Source: 2-01-FULL-39-10-A sp964565795 | GTDB lineage: Bacteria; Patescibacteriota; Microgenomatia; Levybacterales; UBA12049 | Length of the DNA: 40,163 nt | Assembly: GCA_964565795.1 (NCBI GenBank) | Contig: CAZMGC010000008.1 | Coordinates: forward strand, 1-40,163 | Reading direction: 5' to 3' | In this document: piece after piece, positions 15,633 through 23,514 of the stretch | How positions within the stretch are numbered: position 1 is the stretch's first letter | How the letters are laid out: every line of letters starts with the position of its first letter | The notes under the pieces: model-generated | The model's database searches: none | Told to the model about the DNA's origin: nothing | The model's input: the letters and a program-made list of their open reading frames with translations, nothing else | Program-made: the position numbers and the translations under genes

Positions 15633-16742
15633 ATGAAAAAGCTGATTATTTTAGCTATTCTCCTATTTTTCGCTCTTTCTCCTGCTAAAATATTTGCACA
15701 GACAAAAACCCAGGATTTTGTGCCACCAAAACAGGAATATTACAAAGCAGAAGTTACGAAAATCATTAAAGAAGGTAGTCGTGATATTCAGGAATATAAA
15801 AATTTTTTTCAATTTGTCGAAGTAAAATTTCTTGAAGGTCCCAAAAAAGGAGAATTTATAACATTTGAAAATGGTGGATCTTTAAAAACAGTCGATCAAA
15901 AATCATTGAAAAAGGGTGATCGAATTGTAGTCTTGGAAGTAATTCAAAACGGAAGGACTACCTATTCTGTTTGGGATAAACTCAGAATTAACTATATTTA
16001 CTTCGCCGTGATTGGATTCTTTGGCTTAATCTTATTATTTGCAGGCATAAAAGGACTCGGATCAATCACGGGAATGATCATAAGCTTTGGAATATTAATG
16101 GGCTTTATAGTACCTCAAATCCTAAACGGCCGCGATCCCCTTTTAATCAGTATTCTTGGATCACTGGCCATCTTATTCGTAACAATCTTTCTCGCACATG
16201 GATTTTCAAAAAGAACCACCTCAGCAGTTATCTCTACGTTTATTTCCCTTATTCTTACAGGAACACTTGCATTAATTTTCGTAAAGCTGTTTCACTTAAC
16301 GGGGCTTGGAGATGAAAACAGCTATATGCTTCAAATGGGAAATTTGGAAATAAACCCTGAAGGGCTTCTCCTCGGAGGAATAATTATTGGAGCATTAGGA
16401 GTACTCGACGATATAACTACCACTCAATCTGCAGCCATATTTGAACTCCATAAATTAGACAAGAAGCTTTCTATGACTGATTTATTTGTTAAAGGTTACA
16501 CGATAGGACGAGAACACATAGCGTCCTTAGTAAATACGCTTGTTTTGGCATATGCTGGAGCCTCACTTGGGCTATTTGTTATATTCGTTTTAAACCCTAA
16601 TCAAACACCTATTTGGGTTATTCTAAATAGTGAAACAATTTCAGAAGAAATTGTAAGGGCAATTGCTGGAAGCATGGGGCTTATTCTCGCAGTTCCAATT
16701 ACCACAATTATAGCTTCATATCTTGCAAAAAGAACTACTTAA
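15633..16742 (+). CDS. YibE/F-family membrane protein
   Basis: A 369-residue protein with a cleavable-looking signal peptide (~1-22, ends KIFAQ), an extracytoplasmic OB-like N-terminal segment (~25-115, KGEFITFENGG, KKGDRIVV) and about seven membrane segments. The conserved YibE/F signature GALGVLDDITTTQSA lies near residues 253-267. The biochemical role of the family is not established. Start fixed by the leaderless promoter. Its stop overlaps the convergent acylphosphatase gene by 8 bp. Confidence 0.88.
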   Translation: MKKLIILAILLFFALSPAKIFAQTKTQDFVPPKQEYYKAEVTKIIKEGSRDIQEYKNFFQFVEVKFLEGPKKGEFITFENGGSLKTVDQKSLKKGDRIVVLEVIQNGRTTYSVWDKLRINYIYFAVIGFFGLILLFAGIKGLGSITGMIISFGILMGFIVPQILNGRDPLLISILGSLAILFVTIFLAHGFSKRTTSAVISTFISLILTGTLALIFVKLFHLTGLGDENSYMLQMGNLEINPEGLLLGGIIIGALGVLDDITTTQSAAIFELHKLDKKLSMTDLFVKGYTIGREHIASLVNTLVLAYAGASLGLFVIFVLNPNQTPIWVILNSETISEEIVRAIAGSMGLILAVPITTIIASYLAKRTT

Positions 16743-16998
16743 TTATTTGGAAGTCTTCAAACTTTTCGTCTGATAATTCTTCTATCCTTACATCTTTTAC
16801 TTCTGCTAAAAATGGCCCTTTTCTACAAAATTCAATCATATTTTCTAGACTTTCGCGATTTCCTACAAACACAGCCTCTACTCTTCTATCAGGTAAGTTT
16901 TTTACCCAACCTTTTATATTTAGTTTATTTGCTTGAGATTTAACAAATTGCCTAAATCCGACCCCCTGAACATTACCTGCGATTAAAACATGAATCAT
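16735..16998 (-). CDS. Acylphosphatase
   Basis: An 87-residue acylphosphatase, a small cytoplasmic enzyme hydrolysing carboxyl-phosphate bonds such as acetyl phosphate. The signature GNVQGVGFRQFVKSQA contains the catalytic Arg, and GWVKNLPDRRVEAVFVG includes the catalytic Asn. I start at the ATG at 16998 (MIHVLIAG), the usual family start, rather than 12 codons earlier; TAGAAT lies 7 bases upstream. The gene follows the DedA-like gene by 10 bp. Confidence 0.92.
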   Translation of the reverse strand: MIHVLIAGNVQGVGFRQFVKSQANKLNIKGWVKNLPDRRVEAVFVGNRESLENMIEFCRKGPFLAEVKDVRIEELSDEKFEDFQIIK

Positions 16999-17008
16999 CG
17001 AAGTTATT

Positions 17009-17548
17009 CTAGAAAAATGAACCAGCGTAAGCAAGAAGTAGATTTCTTAAAAATCTTCCTATCAAAACATAGATGAAAAACTTAATCGGAGAATAAGAAA
17101 AGATTCCTGCAAATATTCCAACAGCATCAAATAAAGGATTTGGAATAAATGAAAAAACAATAATAAATAACGCTCCAAATCTATGAAATGTTTGTTTGAA
17201 AAATTTATACCAAAAAGATGATTTCTTTAAAAAGATTTCTTTTCCGGAATGTCCTAAAAGAAAACCCACCATATCCCCTATAGCAGATCCAAGAGCAGAA
17301 ACTACAGCTACTGAAAGCGGGTTATACAAGAATCCTCCGGCAACAACCGTCGCGATCGCTGGAGCAGGAAGAAAAAGTGTTGCTGATCCAATTATATTAA
17401 TGATAAAAATTCCAAGAAGACCAAGGGAAGAAAAATGAGAAAGTTCATCTCTAAAATAAAAAGAGATGCCAATTAAAGCAACTGACACCAAAAGCATAAA
17501 GAGATAATCGAGCTTTAAATGTTGAGGTCCTTTTTTACTTTTTGCCAC
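17009..17548 (-). CDS. DedA/VTT-domain (SNARE-associated type) membrane protein
   Basis: A 179-residue protein with four to five membrane segments. The VTT-domain hallmarks are visible: GSATLFLPAPAIATVVAGG, the GSAIGDMVGFLLG motif and the re-entrant FIPNPLFDAVGIFAG segment. DedA-family proteins are implicated in lipid flipping and membrane homeostasis. It starts with GTG: TACAAT lies 7 bases upstream with TTGATA a further 18 bp away, so the transcript should be leaderless. Confidence 0.88.
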   Translation of the reverse strand: MAKSKKGPQHLKLDYLFMLLVSVALIGISFYFRDELSHFSSLGLLGIFIINIIGSATLFLPAPAIATVVAGGFLYNPLSVAVVSALGSAIGDMVGFLLGHSGKEIFLKKSSFWYKFFKQTFHRFGALFIIVFSFIPNPLFDAVGIFAGIFSYSPIKFFIYVLIGRFLRNLLLAYAGSFF

Positions 17549-17555
17549 TGAATTT

Positions 17556-17585
17556 ATTGTAGGGGATTCTCTTTTAAAATATCAA
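17556..17585 (-). promoter_or_regulatory. Promoter of the DedA-like gene (leaderless, GTG start)
   Basis: Minus strand TTGATA (17585-17580), 18-bp spacer, TACAAT (17561-17556), 7 bases to the GTG at 17548. Confidence 0.65.
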
Positions 17586-17866
17586 ACTTTAGGATTTTCA
17601 GCTCCTTTTTTAACAGCTTCTTTTAGCTCTTTTAGCTTCCACATAAAGAGTGCTCCTCTATTCTTAGCATTACTATCCACTGCAAATGTAAAAGCTTTTT
17701 CTAAAAGTGGACGAGGATGAGTTTTGGCTAATTTGATATACAAACCGCGGTGTTTGTAATCATCTAATTCTTCCGCCAGATGCATGCCGTAAGATTGAAA
17801 TTCACGAGAAATATGTTTATCAATTTGCGGATCATATTTCTCAAGAATGGAGCCGATTTTTTTCAT
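17582..17866 (-). CDS. Unknown small helical protein next to pth
   Basis: A 94-residue, highly charged, mainly helical soluble protein (MKKIGSILEKYDPQIDKHIS at the start, KLKELKEAVKKGAE near the end). No domain recognised. Its ATG overlaps the pth stop by 4 bp, so it is translationally coupled to peptidyl-tRNA hydrolase and may have a translation-related role (inference only). Confidence 0.7.
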   Translation of the reverse strand: MKKIGSILEKYDPQIDKHISREFQSYGMHLAEELDDYKHRGLYIKLAKTHPRPLLEKAFTFAVDSNAKNRGALFMWKLKELKEAVKKGAENPKV

Positions 17867-18477
17867 TTGGTGTTGAACTGATTCTGGGCGGATTCCAGAT
17901 CCTTTTCAAGGGCAGTAATTATAGCTTTAGAGCCTTTTTTGATCATTACCCTTGCTTTAGATGCTTCTCCTCCTCGGAATCCTTTTAAAACATATTCTGG
18001 ACCATTTATATGCTGCTTATCCATACCATCCTTATTTTTAGCTAGTCCGATTCCCATTCTAAACCTCCAGAATTTATCGGTCTTTATATTTTCAAGAATT
18101 GAATCAAGCCCATGATGCCCTGCAGTTCCCCCACCAAACCTTATCTTTAAAAATCCAAGTGGCAAATCTAATTCATCATGAACTACCCAAATATCAATTG
18201 GTTTAATTTTAAAGTATTTTGCGATTAACCCTACTGCCATGCCTGAATTATTCATGTAGGTTAGTGGTTTTGCTAAAATTATCTTCTCCACTTCTCCTTT
18301 TTTATTTTGATATTCAAGTGAATAAATATCACTTTTTAATTTGTTTTCAGTTGTCCAGTTAGATTTATTTACTGGCTCTAAATCTTTAAGGAGATGGTCT
18401 AAAACCATAAAACCTACATTGTGGCGTGTGGATTCATATTTACTGCCTGGATTGCCTAAGCCTACAATCAATTTCAT
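17863..18477 (-). CDS. pth: Peptidyl-tRNA hydrolase
   Basis: A 204-residue enzyme that releases tRNA from prematurely dropped peptidyl-tRNA. Family landmarks: VGLGNPGSKYESTRHNVGF with N9 and catalytic H19, PLTYMNNSG with N76, VVHDELDLPLG with D101, and the GGGTAGHHGLDSI loop. A TGG-TATAAT (18495-18490) lies 12 bases before the ATG, so the leader would be at most about six bases with no Shine-Dalgarno. It is followed by the coupled 94-residue gene. Confidence 0.96.
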   Translation of the reverse strand: MKLIVGLGNPGSKYESTRHNVGFMVLDHLLKDLEPVNKSNWTTENKLKSDIYSLEYQNKKGEVEKIILAKPLTYMNNSGMAVGLIAKYFKIKPIDIWVVHDELDLPLGFLKIRFGGGTAGHHGLDSILENIKTDKFWRFRMGIGLAKNKDGMDKQHINGPEYVLKGFRGGEASKARVMIKKGSKAIITALEKDLESAQNQFNTK

Positions 18478-18489
18478 TTAGTACAAATA

Positions 18490-18498
18490 ATTATACCA
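18490..18498 (-). promoter_or_regulatory. Extended -10 promoter of pth
   Basis: Minus strand TGG-TATAAT (18498-18490), 12 bases before the ATG at 18477; no good -35 is seen, as is usual for extended -10 promoters. Confidence 0.6.
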
Positions 18499-18502
18499 CG
18501 AC

Positions 18503-18922
18503 TTATCTATAGTGATTTTTAACCTGGAATAATGGATAAAAAATAAGAAATCCAAGTATTACCGAAGGATTAAATGAAATTAAAGCGGCAATTATCCATA
18601 AAATTTGACTCCAGAAAAGAAGTCTCCAGCCTCTTTGCTGATGTGCTTTTAACGGTGGGAATGCGAAAATCATAATTATTCCTTGTGCAATTCCCAAAAC
18701 GCTTCTAATTAAAAGCTGCTGAATAATCTGAGGCCCACCTAAAGTAAATGAACTAATTACTGCTGATCCTAAAAAATCCATAACAGAAGCGATTGTTATT
18801 AATAATCCGAAAACTATTGTAAAAAATGGAATAATTCTAACTGTAAAACTCTTAAGATCTGGGCTTAATGAAGGTAATTTAGAATAAGCTATTTCAAACC
18901 AACCAATAATATCAATTTTCAC
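18503..18922 (-). CDS. Small four-helix membrane protein, unknown
   Basis: A 139-residue hydrophobic protein with about four membrane segments and a positively charged loop (KAHQQRGWRLLFW). No domain recognised; the function is unknown. It starts with GTG at 18922, supported by TTGACA-16-TATAAG ending 9 bases upstream. It stands alone between pth and the endonuclease Q gene. Confidence 0.75.
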   Translation of the reverse strand: MKIDIIGWFEIAYSKLPSLSPDLKSFTVRIIPFFTIVFGLLITIASVMDFLGSAVISSFTLGGPQIIQQLLIRSVLGIAQGIIMIFAFPPLKAHQQRGWRLLFWSQILWIIAALISFNPSVILGFLIFYPLFQVKNHYR

Positions 18923-18931
18923 TATATTTAG

Positions 18932-18959
18932 CTTATAAAATTAGGCAACTTTTTGTCAA
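18932..18959 (-). promoter_or_regulatory. Promoter of the small membrane protein gene
   Basis: Minus strand TTGACA (18959-18954), 16-bp spacer, TATAAG (18937-18932), 9 bases to the GTG at 18922. Confidence 0.7.
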
Positions 18960-18966
18960 ACCCCAT

Positions 18967-20271
18967 TTAAAGCAATGCCTCTTGCTCAGCTTTTTCCTCT
19001 ATATTTTCTTCCTTTTCAATCTTCACTACTCCATATTCTCCGTCATAACCTGGCTCAATTGTTATATTTCCACTTCTTACTTTTTCAATGGCTATTGCTA
19101 ACTCCTCTCCGTTTGTTTTTTCAATTTCCGATATCGGAGTTTTTAATAAAACATCAAACTCAGAGCTAAATCTATCGGTTATTTGGTCAAATATAGCCTT
19201 TACTTTTGGGCTTGTCGATGGACTTCCAATGACTTCGGCAATAATCTCATTTAGGGGAACTAATTTTGCGAAAGGAGGATGATTTTTCTTAGGATCTGCA
19301 ATCCATTTTACTCCGCTTTTTCCTACCTGCTCTTTTACAGATTCTTCAGATTTTGCCAAATCCTCTACCCTTTCCATCACGCCAACTGTTAAATTGCGAG
19401 AGCAAACCGGACAAACAACGCCTTTTTCTTTTGTGTCTTTTGGAGAATAAACTACCTTACAATTTCTGTGTCCAGTATAATGATATTTTCCCTCCTCTGG
19501 ATAAAACTCAATCGTATAAGTGATTCGGTTTTCCCCGCCTTTTCTCATAATCGCTTTTTTAATATTGCTGAAGGTTAAATCAGTTAATTCAAACACAGTA
19601 GACTCTCTTCCCATTTTTATTGGAGAATGAGAATCTGAGAATGACAGGATAGATCTCTTTTCAAGCTCTGGAATCCTCCAGTTCATAGCTGGATCGGATG
19701 ACAAACCCGTTTCAATTCCATAAATATATTTCGCATAACTCCCAAAGCATTCTTCTATACTGTCAAATCCAGACATCGAGCCATATAAAGAAAACCACGG
19801 AGTCCAAGCATGACAAGGAATTAGAAAACTCCGGTCATCAATTCCCATTAGCATCTCTAAAAGCTCTGGAGGTTTTATGCCGACAATTGGCCTACCGTCC
19901 GAATGAAGATTTGCTCCTCTTTTCTGTAAAGCAGAATTAAACTTTTCTGCAGCTTCTATGCTTGGTACGAAAAGCAAACAGTGAATTCTATGTGCTTTTC
20001 CATTTTGAGAATAGATAGAGGAAACTTCAACAGAAAGAATGAATTTAGGATCTAAATCGTCTGTGGAATTTTTTAAACTAAACACACCATCTCCCGATTC
20101 CTCAAGATCTTTTTTTATTTCTCTCATCCATAATGGATGCGTCCAGTCTCCCGTAGTTAAAAGTCTCATTCCTTTTTGACGGGCAAACTGCGTCATTATG
20201 GGAAGAGTCATATTTTGAGAAACAGCCCTTGAATATTTGGAGTGAAGATGAAGATCCGCTATAACCTGCAC
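18967..20271 (-). CDS. Endonuclease Q-like DNA repair nuclease (PHP domain)
   Basis: A 434-residue PHP-superfamily nuclease matching EndoQ, an enzyme described mainly from archaea that nicks DNA 5' of deaminated bases and abasic sites. Visible: metal-binding VIADLHLHSKYSRA (D6, H8, H10), IPCHAWTPWFSLYGSMSGFD, the stretch GIETGLSSDPAMNWRI, SFSDSHSP, and the zinc-binding tail with C251, C267, C270. I choose GTG at 20271, since TATAAT ends exactly 6 bases upstream and MQVIADLH is the expected start; the frame is open for 35 more codons upstream, which would swallow the divergent promoter. C-terminal 40 residues are acidic and family-atypical. Confidence 0.88.
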   Translation of the reverse strand: MQVIADLHLHSKYSRAVSQNMTLPIMTQFARQKGMRLLTTGDWTHPLWMREIKKDLEESGDGVFSLKNSTDDLDPKFILSVEVSSIYSQNGKAHRIHCLLFVPSIEAAEKFNSALQKRGANLHSDGRPIVGIKPPELLEMLMGIDDRSFLIPCHAWTPWFSLYGSMSGFDSIEECFGSYAKYIYGIETGLSSDPAMNWRIPELEKRSILSFSDSHSPIKMGRESTVFELTDLTFSNIKKAIMRKGGENRITYTIEFYPEEGKYHYTGHRNCKVVYSPKDTKEKGVVCPVCSRNLTVGVMERVEDLAKSEESVKEQVGKSGVKWIADPKKNHPPFAKLVPLNEIIAEVIGSPSTSPKVKAIFDQITDRFSSEFDVLLKTPISEIEKTNGEELAIAIEKVRSGNITIEPGYDGEYGVVKIEKEENIEEKAEQEALL

Positions 20272-20277
20272 ATGCCA

Positions 20278-20317
20278 ATTATACATATTTGACAACTCAA
20301 ACTTAAGATGTTTAAAT
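20278..20317. promoter_or_regulatory. Divergent promoters: endonuclease Q (minus) and small gene (plus)
   Basis: Minus strand: TATAAT (20283-20278), 6 bases before the GTG at 20271. Plus strand: TTGACA (20289-20294), 17-bp spacer, TTAAAT (20312-20317), 6 bases before the ATG at 20324. Both predict leaderless mRNAs from a 52-bp gap. Confidence 0.65.
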
Positions 20318-20323
20318 GTGTAA

Positions 20324-20587
20324 ATGGCTGAAGGCGAAGGATTTATAAGTAGAGTTTTACACAAATTTGGTGGCAAGACATCAATTGATCAACAAGCACC
20401 TCAGGATCCATCTCTTGGAAAAGCAAATGTTTTAGATCAAGCTGCAAGATCAATGGATATACCTCAGGGAATGGGAGGAGTAAAAACAACGCCGCCAACC
20501 GCTGAAGGATTAGCAAGAGCTCAGGATGCAATAGCTGCTACACAACCTACCCCACCTACGCCAGGAACTCCAACTCAAGGAAGTTAA
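20324..20587 (+). CDS. Unknown small Pro/Thr-rich protein
   Basis: An 87-residue protein, starting MAEGEGFISRVLHKFGGK and ending in a low-complexity TPPTPGTPTQGS tail. No domain recognised; it is probably largely disordered apart from a short amphipathic N-terminal helix. Support for a real gene comes from the TTGACA-17-TTAAAT promoter exactly 6 bases upstream and placement between EndoQ and DNA ligase. Its last codons overlap the ligase-tail remnant on the other strand. Confidence 0.55.
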   Translation: MAEGEGFISRVLHKFGGKTSIDQQAPQDPSLGKANVLDQAARSMDIPQGMGGVKTTPPTAEGLARAQDAIAATQPTPPTPGTPTQGS

Positions 20588-20640
20588 TTCTTCTTATACT
20601 GAATCTCAAAGAGGCGTTTTATTTCTTTTACTTCTGTAGC
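20584..20640 (-). pseudogene. Orphan C-terminal tail of a second DNA ligase
   Basis: Minus strand encodes ATEVKEIKRLFEIQYKKN and a stop. It matches the end of the intact ligase gene upstream (ATNVDEIRRLFSIQYGKK) at 12 of 18 residues, yet only three or four of those codons are identical, so it is a diverged homologue rather than a recent tandem copy. It is out of frame with the intact gene and separated from it by 55 bp containing a palindromic repeat. Most likely the leftover 3' end of a replaced or truncated ligase gene. Confidence 0.7.
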
Positions 20641-20685
20641 ACCCGCCTGCCAGTCGCCTGAAGCGACAGCTGATGGCGGGCAGGT
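20641..20685. repeat. GC-rich nested palindrome between ligase end and ligase remnant
   Basis: Outer arms ACCCGCCTGCC (20641-20651) and GGCGGGCAGGT (20675-20685) pair with two wobbles; inner AGTCGC/GCGACA pair around CTGAA. GC-rich within AT-rich DNA. Similar CCTGCC-type elements lie at 436-480 and 35388-35414. Confidence 0.65.
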
Positions 20686-20695
20686 CTTCTGGTTT

Positions 20696-22417
20696 TTATT
20701 TTTTACCATATTGTATTGAGAACAACCTTCTAATCTCGTCAACGTTTGTAGCTTCTTCAGCTTTCTTATCATTTCTGAAAGAAACAAGTCGTGGAAATCG
20801 AAGAGCAAAGCCATTTTCTGTTTCTGTTTTTCCTGCGGTATGAAGCGGTGATCGAGTTATTTCATCTGCCAAAACTTCAATAACTATTTTAGGAGTTATC
20901 CAAACGGAAGGCTCAATCGTAGAATTAACACGCGCTGGTTTATGATCAACTTTAATTTTATCTGCTCTTTTGTGAATCTCGCGCCATTCATCATCTGATA
21001 GTCCAGTTCCAATACGAGAAATCGAAACAAACTCATCGCGATCTTTATCATAAACTCCTACGAGTAATGCTCCAGCTCCAAATTCTATTCTTTTACCTTT
21101 CCCAGTTATATAGCCAAGCAAAACACAATCAATTGTATCTGTAAGCTCGCCAGCGGAATGCTTTTTAAGTTTTACCCAGTTAAAATTTCTTCCCCCCGCT
21201 TCATATGGACTTTGTAATTTCTTAATAACCAAACCCTCTAAACCTTTAGAAATTGCGTCATCGAGTAATCCTTGTAAAATTTTTGGATCTTCAACAGTGT
21301 GATTTTTAGTGCGAATTAAAACATCATCATCTGGGAGTAATTTTTCCAAGATCTTTATGCGCTCTGTAAGCGGTTTATCAAGTAATTGTTCTCCGTCTTT
21401 GTAAAGAATGTCAAAAACAAATGCTTTTAAGGGTAAAGCTTTTTGCGCTTCTTCAATTCCATGTTTTCTTCTTCTTTTAGTTGTCTCTTGAAATGGCAAA
21501 AATTCTTCAGATTCCGGATTATAAGCCAAGGCTTCTGTATCTAAAATCACATTTTTTGCTTTAACTTGCTTAAGAGTCGCTTCAATTAACTCTGGGAACA
21601 TGTGAGTCATTTCTTCAAGATTTCGGCTAAACATGCGCACCTTTTCTCCGTCTTTATGAATCTGAACCCTAAATCCATCGTATTTATACTGAACATCCAC
21701 TTCTCCCATTTTCTCGATTACTTTTGTAGGGGTTGGTAATCGTTCGCAAAGTTCAGATCTAATCGGAGAACCAACTCTAACTTCAAGTTTTTCTACAGCT
21801 GGCAAACCTTTCTCCCATAATGTTTTGGCAATTAATCCAAGATCAGAAGTTCTGTTATAAGCGCCTTCTAAAAGCTTTCTTTGAGTTTTATCTCCCAGTT
21901 TTGCAGTAGCAAGTGCATCTAAAACTGTAGGATCTCCAATTCCAAGTCTGGTATTTCCCAATGGAATTCTAACTAAATGCTTTGCAGATTTAGCGTCTAC
22001 TTTTTGAAGCAAACCTGATAATAAGGTTTGTCGTTTCTCAACAGTTCCTTCCCCACTTGTTTTTGCGATTTGAGTCAAGATTTCGAAAACCTCTGTTACA
22101 GTTATATTTGATGATTTAGAATTACTAAGTTCTTGCGCCGCTTTTCCCATATCTCCAAGTTTTGTAAACAATGAGAGGACTTTTTCTTTGTCAGATCCAT
22201 ATGCGATTCCAATTGAAGAGGCGACATTTTTCTCCGCCATTCCAATTTCGATTGGTGCATAAAAAGGCGCAATTCTTCCCTGAATTAAGTAAACAATTTC
22301 ATCGATTTCATTCGTTGGAGTTTTTTTAAATAATTCTGAGAGAATTTCTATCAACGACAAACGCGAAGAGGTCGCTTCTAACTTTTCCAAATATTCTGAA
22401 AACTCGGAGAATTTCAT
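20696..22417 (-). CDS. ATP-dependent DNA ligase (archaeal LigI type)
   Basis: A 573-residue ligase sealing DNA nicks using ATP. The N-terminal DNA-binding domain (~1-210) starts MKFSEFSEYLEKLEATSSRL as in archaeal ligases; the adenylation motif is KYDGFRVQ with nucleophile K245; downstream are MFSRNLEEMTHMFPE, DTEALAY, FVFDILY, EGLVIKKL and the OB-fold (DCVLLGYITGKGKRIEFGAG). The start is set at 22417, five codons inside the longest frame: TATAAT lies exactly 6 bases upstream, within the end of the fic gene. Together with EndoQ it suggests an archaeal-like base-excision route. It is followed by an orphan tail of another ligase. Confidence 0.93.
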   Translation of the reverse strand: MKFSEFSEYLEKLEATSSRLSLIEILSELFKKTPTNEIDEIVYLIQGRIAPFYAPIEIGMAEKNVASSIGIAYGSDKEKVLSLFTKLGDMGKAAQELSNSKSSNITVTEVFEILTQIAKTSGEGTVEKRQTLLSGLLQKVDAKSAKHLVRIPLGNTRLGIGDPTVLDALATAKLGDKTQRKLLEGAYNRTSDLGLIAKTLWEKGLPAVEKLEVRVGSPIRSELCERLPTPTKVIEKMGEVDVQYKYDGFRVQIHKDGEKVRMFSRNLEEMTHMFPELIEATLKQVKAKNVILDTEALAYNPESEEFLPFQETTKRRRKHGIEEAQKALPLKAFVFDILYKDGEQLLDKPLTERIKILEKLLPDDDVLIRTKNHTVEDPKILQGLLDDAISKGLEGLVIKKLQSPYEAGGRNFNWVKLKKHSAGELTDTIDCVLLGYITGKGKRIEFGAGALLVGVYDKDRDEFVSISRIGTGLSDDEWREIHKRADKIKVDHKPARVNSTIEPSVWITPKIVIEVLADEITRSPLHTAGKTETENGFALRFPRLVSFRNDKKAEEATNVDEIRRLFSIQYGKK

Positions 22418-22423
22418 AAGAGC

Positions 22424-22429
22424 ATTATA
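22424..22429 (-). promoter_or_regulatory. -10 element of the ligase promoter
   Basis: Minus strand TATAAT (22429-22424), 6 bases before the ATG at 22417; no convincing -35. It overlaps the last codons of the upstream fic gene. Confidence 0.6.
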
Positions 22430-22431
22430 CA

Positions 22432-23481
22432 CTAGCTCATTACGTATTTTGCGCCTTTGGTACTTCCTGTTTTCTTTACAATTCCCTGACTTACCAAACC
22501 TTTTAATTCATTTAAGATTGTATCTTCTGAGACCATCGGAAATAGATTACCAAAAGCTTTGTTCTGTAAGTATCCAATCTTTTGAATATATTCAATAATC
22601 TTTATTTGGCGCTCCGTAAGCATAATAGGTTTTCCTCCCAGTTTTTCTTTTAAATGCGCATCAATTGAAATATTTTCAACCTTATCCTTTATTTTTGAGA
22701 GTTCAATCGAGAGTCCTTTTGTAAAGTATTCTAACCAAACACTTAAATCTCCCTGATTTTTTTCTACACTTTGAAGCGCTTTATAATAATCTAGAGAATC
22801 ACTATCAAAATATTCTTCCAGAGAAAAGAAGCGCCTTATGTCATAACCTTCTAAAAATAATATTAAGGTCGATAAAGCGCGCGCTACCCTACCATTTCCG
22901 TCTACAAAAGGATGAATTCTCACTAACTCATAGTGAACAATTCCTGACCTCAAAACAGGATGAATATCTAAACTTTCCTTATCATTTATAAACTGCAGTA
23001 ATTCAGACAAAAGATGATAAATTGCAGTACTGGGTGGAGGCCTGAAAGTTACCTCTCCGCTAACGCTGTTTTTAACAACTACCTGCGTTTTTCTAAAATC
23101 CCCCACTTTTTCTGGAGTTAAAATTCGCTCCGTTGTAATTCTATGAAGCTCTTTAATCAAGTCTTCATCTATCTTTACATCTTCTTTTGAACTTAAGTGC
23201 CCAATATACTCCATTACTTTTCTATAGTTTAAAACCTCCTGAATATCTCGATCGCGCGCGAGCACCTCTTTTCCTTCCATAACCTTTTCTGCTTGATCTA
23301 AATTAAGCTCATTTCCCTCTATGTGGGTTCCGTAATGAACAGCTCGGACCAAAGCATCTTTTTGAAATTCTCTTTCGTAATATGGAAGAAGTGGAGCGTG
23401 ATCAATTACTTCCCTGCAAGCTTCAATTATTCCAATACTTTTGAGAATGGTGTTTGTGATATTAAATTTTGGTTCAAACAT
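22432..23481 (-). CDS. Fic-domain protein (probable AMP transferase) with winged-helix tail
   Basis: A 349-residue class-II-like Fic protein. Fic enzymes usually transfer AMP from ATP to protein hydroxyls. The active-site loop HPFVDGNGRVARAL is intact, and an N-terminal THIEGN motif fits the inhibitory (S/T)xxxE(G/N) helix, implying self-inhibition. The C-terminal ~70 residues (LTERQIKIIEYIQK...VSEDTILNELKGLVSQGIVKKTG) look like a winged helix. The gene lies 14 bp upstream of the ligase start. Its own promoter is unclear; a divergent gene starts 33 bp away. Confidence 0.9.
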   Translation of the reverse strand: MFEPKFNITNTILKSIGIIEACREVIDHAPLLPYYEREFQKDALVRAVHYGTHIEGNELNLDQAEKVMEGKEVLARDRDIQEVLNYRKVMEYIGHLSSKEDVKIDEDLIKELHRITTERILTPEKVGDFRKTQVVVKNSVSGEVTFRPPPSTAIYHLLSELLQFINDKESLDIHPVLRSGIVHYELVRIHPFVDGNGRVARALSTLILFLEGYDIRRFFSLEEYFDSDSLDYYKALQSVEKNQGDLSVWLEYFTKGLSIELSKIKDKVENISIDAHLKEKLGGKPIMLTERQIKIIEYIQKIGYLQNKAFGNLFPMVSEDTILNELKGLVSQGIVKKTGSTKGAKYVMS

Positions 23482-23497
23482 ATTTTGAAGCTAAATG

Positions 23498-23506
23498 TGC
23501 TATAAT
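23498..23506 (+). promoter_or_regulatory. Extended -10 promoter of the DUF5654 gene
   Basis: TGC-TATAAT (23498-23506), then 8 bases to the ATG at 23515; leaderless geometry, no clear -35. Confidence 0.65.
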
Positions 23507-23514
23507 AATATCAT

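Noticed and set aside
20272..20376. N-terminal extension of endonuclease Q by 35 codons
   Set aside because: It would start inside the divergent small gene and override both promoters; TATAAT with a 6-base gap and family alignment place the start at GTG 20271.
20641..20814. Minus-strand frame of 76 codons spanning the palindrome and the ligase 3' end
   Set aside because: It is an out-of-frame read-through of the ligase end and the repeat; only the last 19 codons (the ligase-tail remnant) carry signal.
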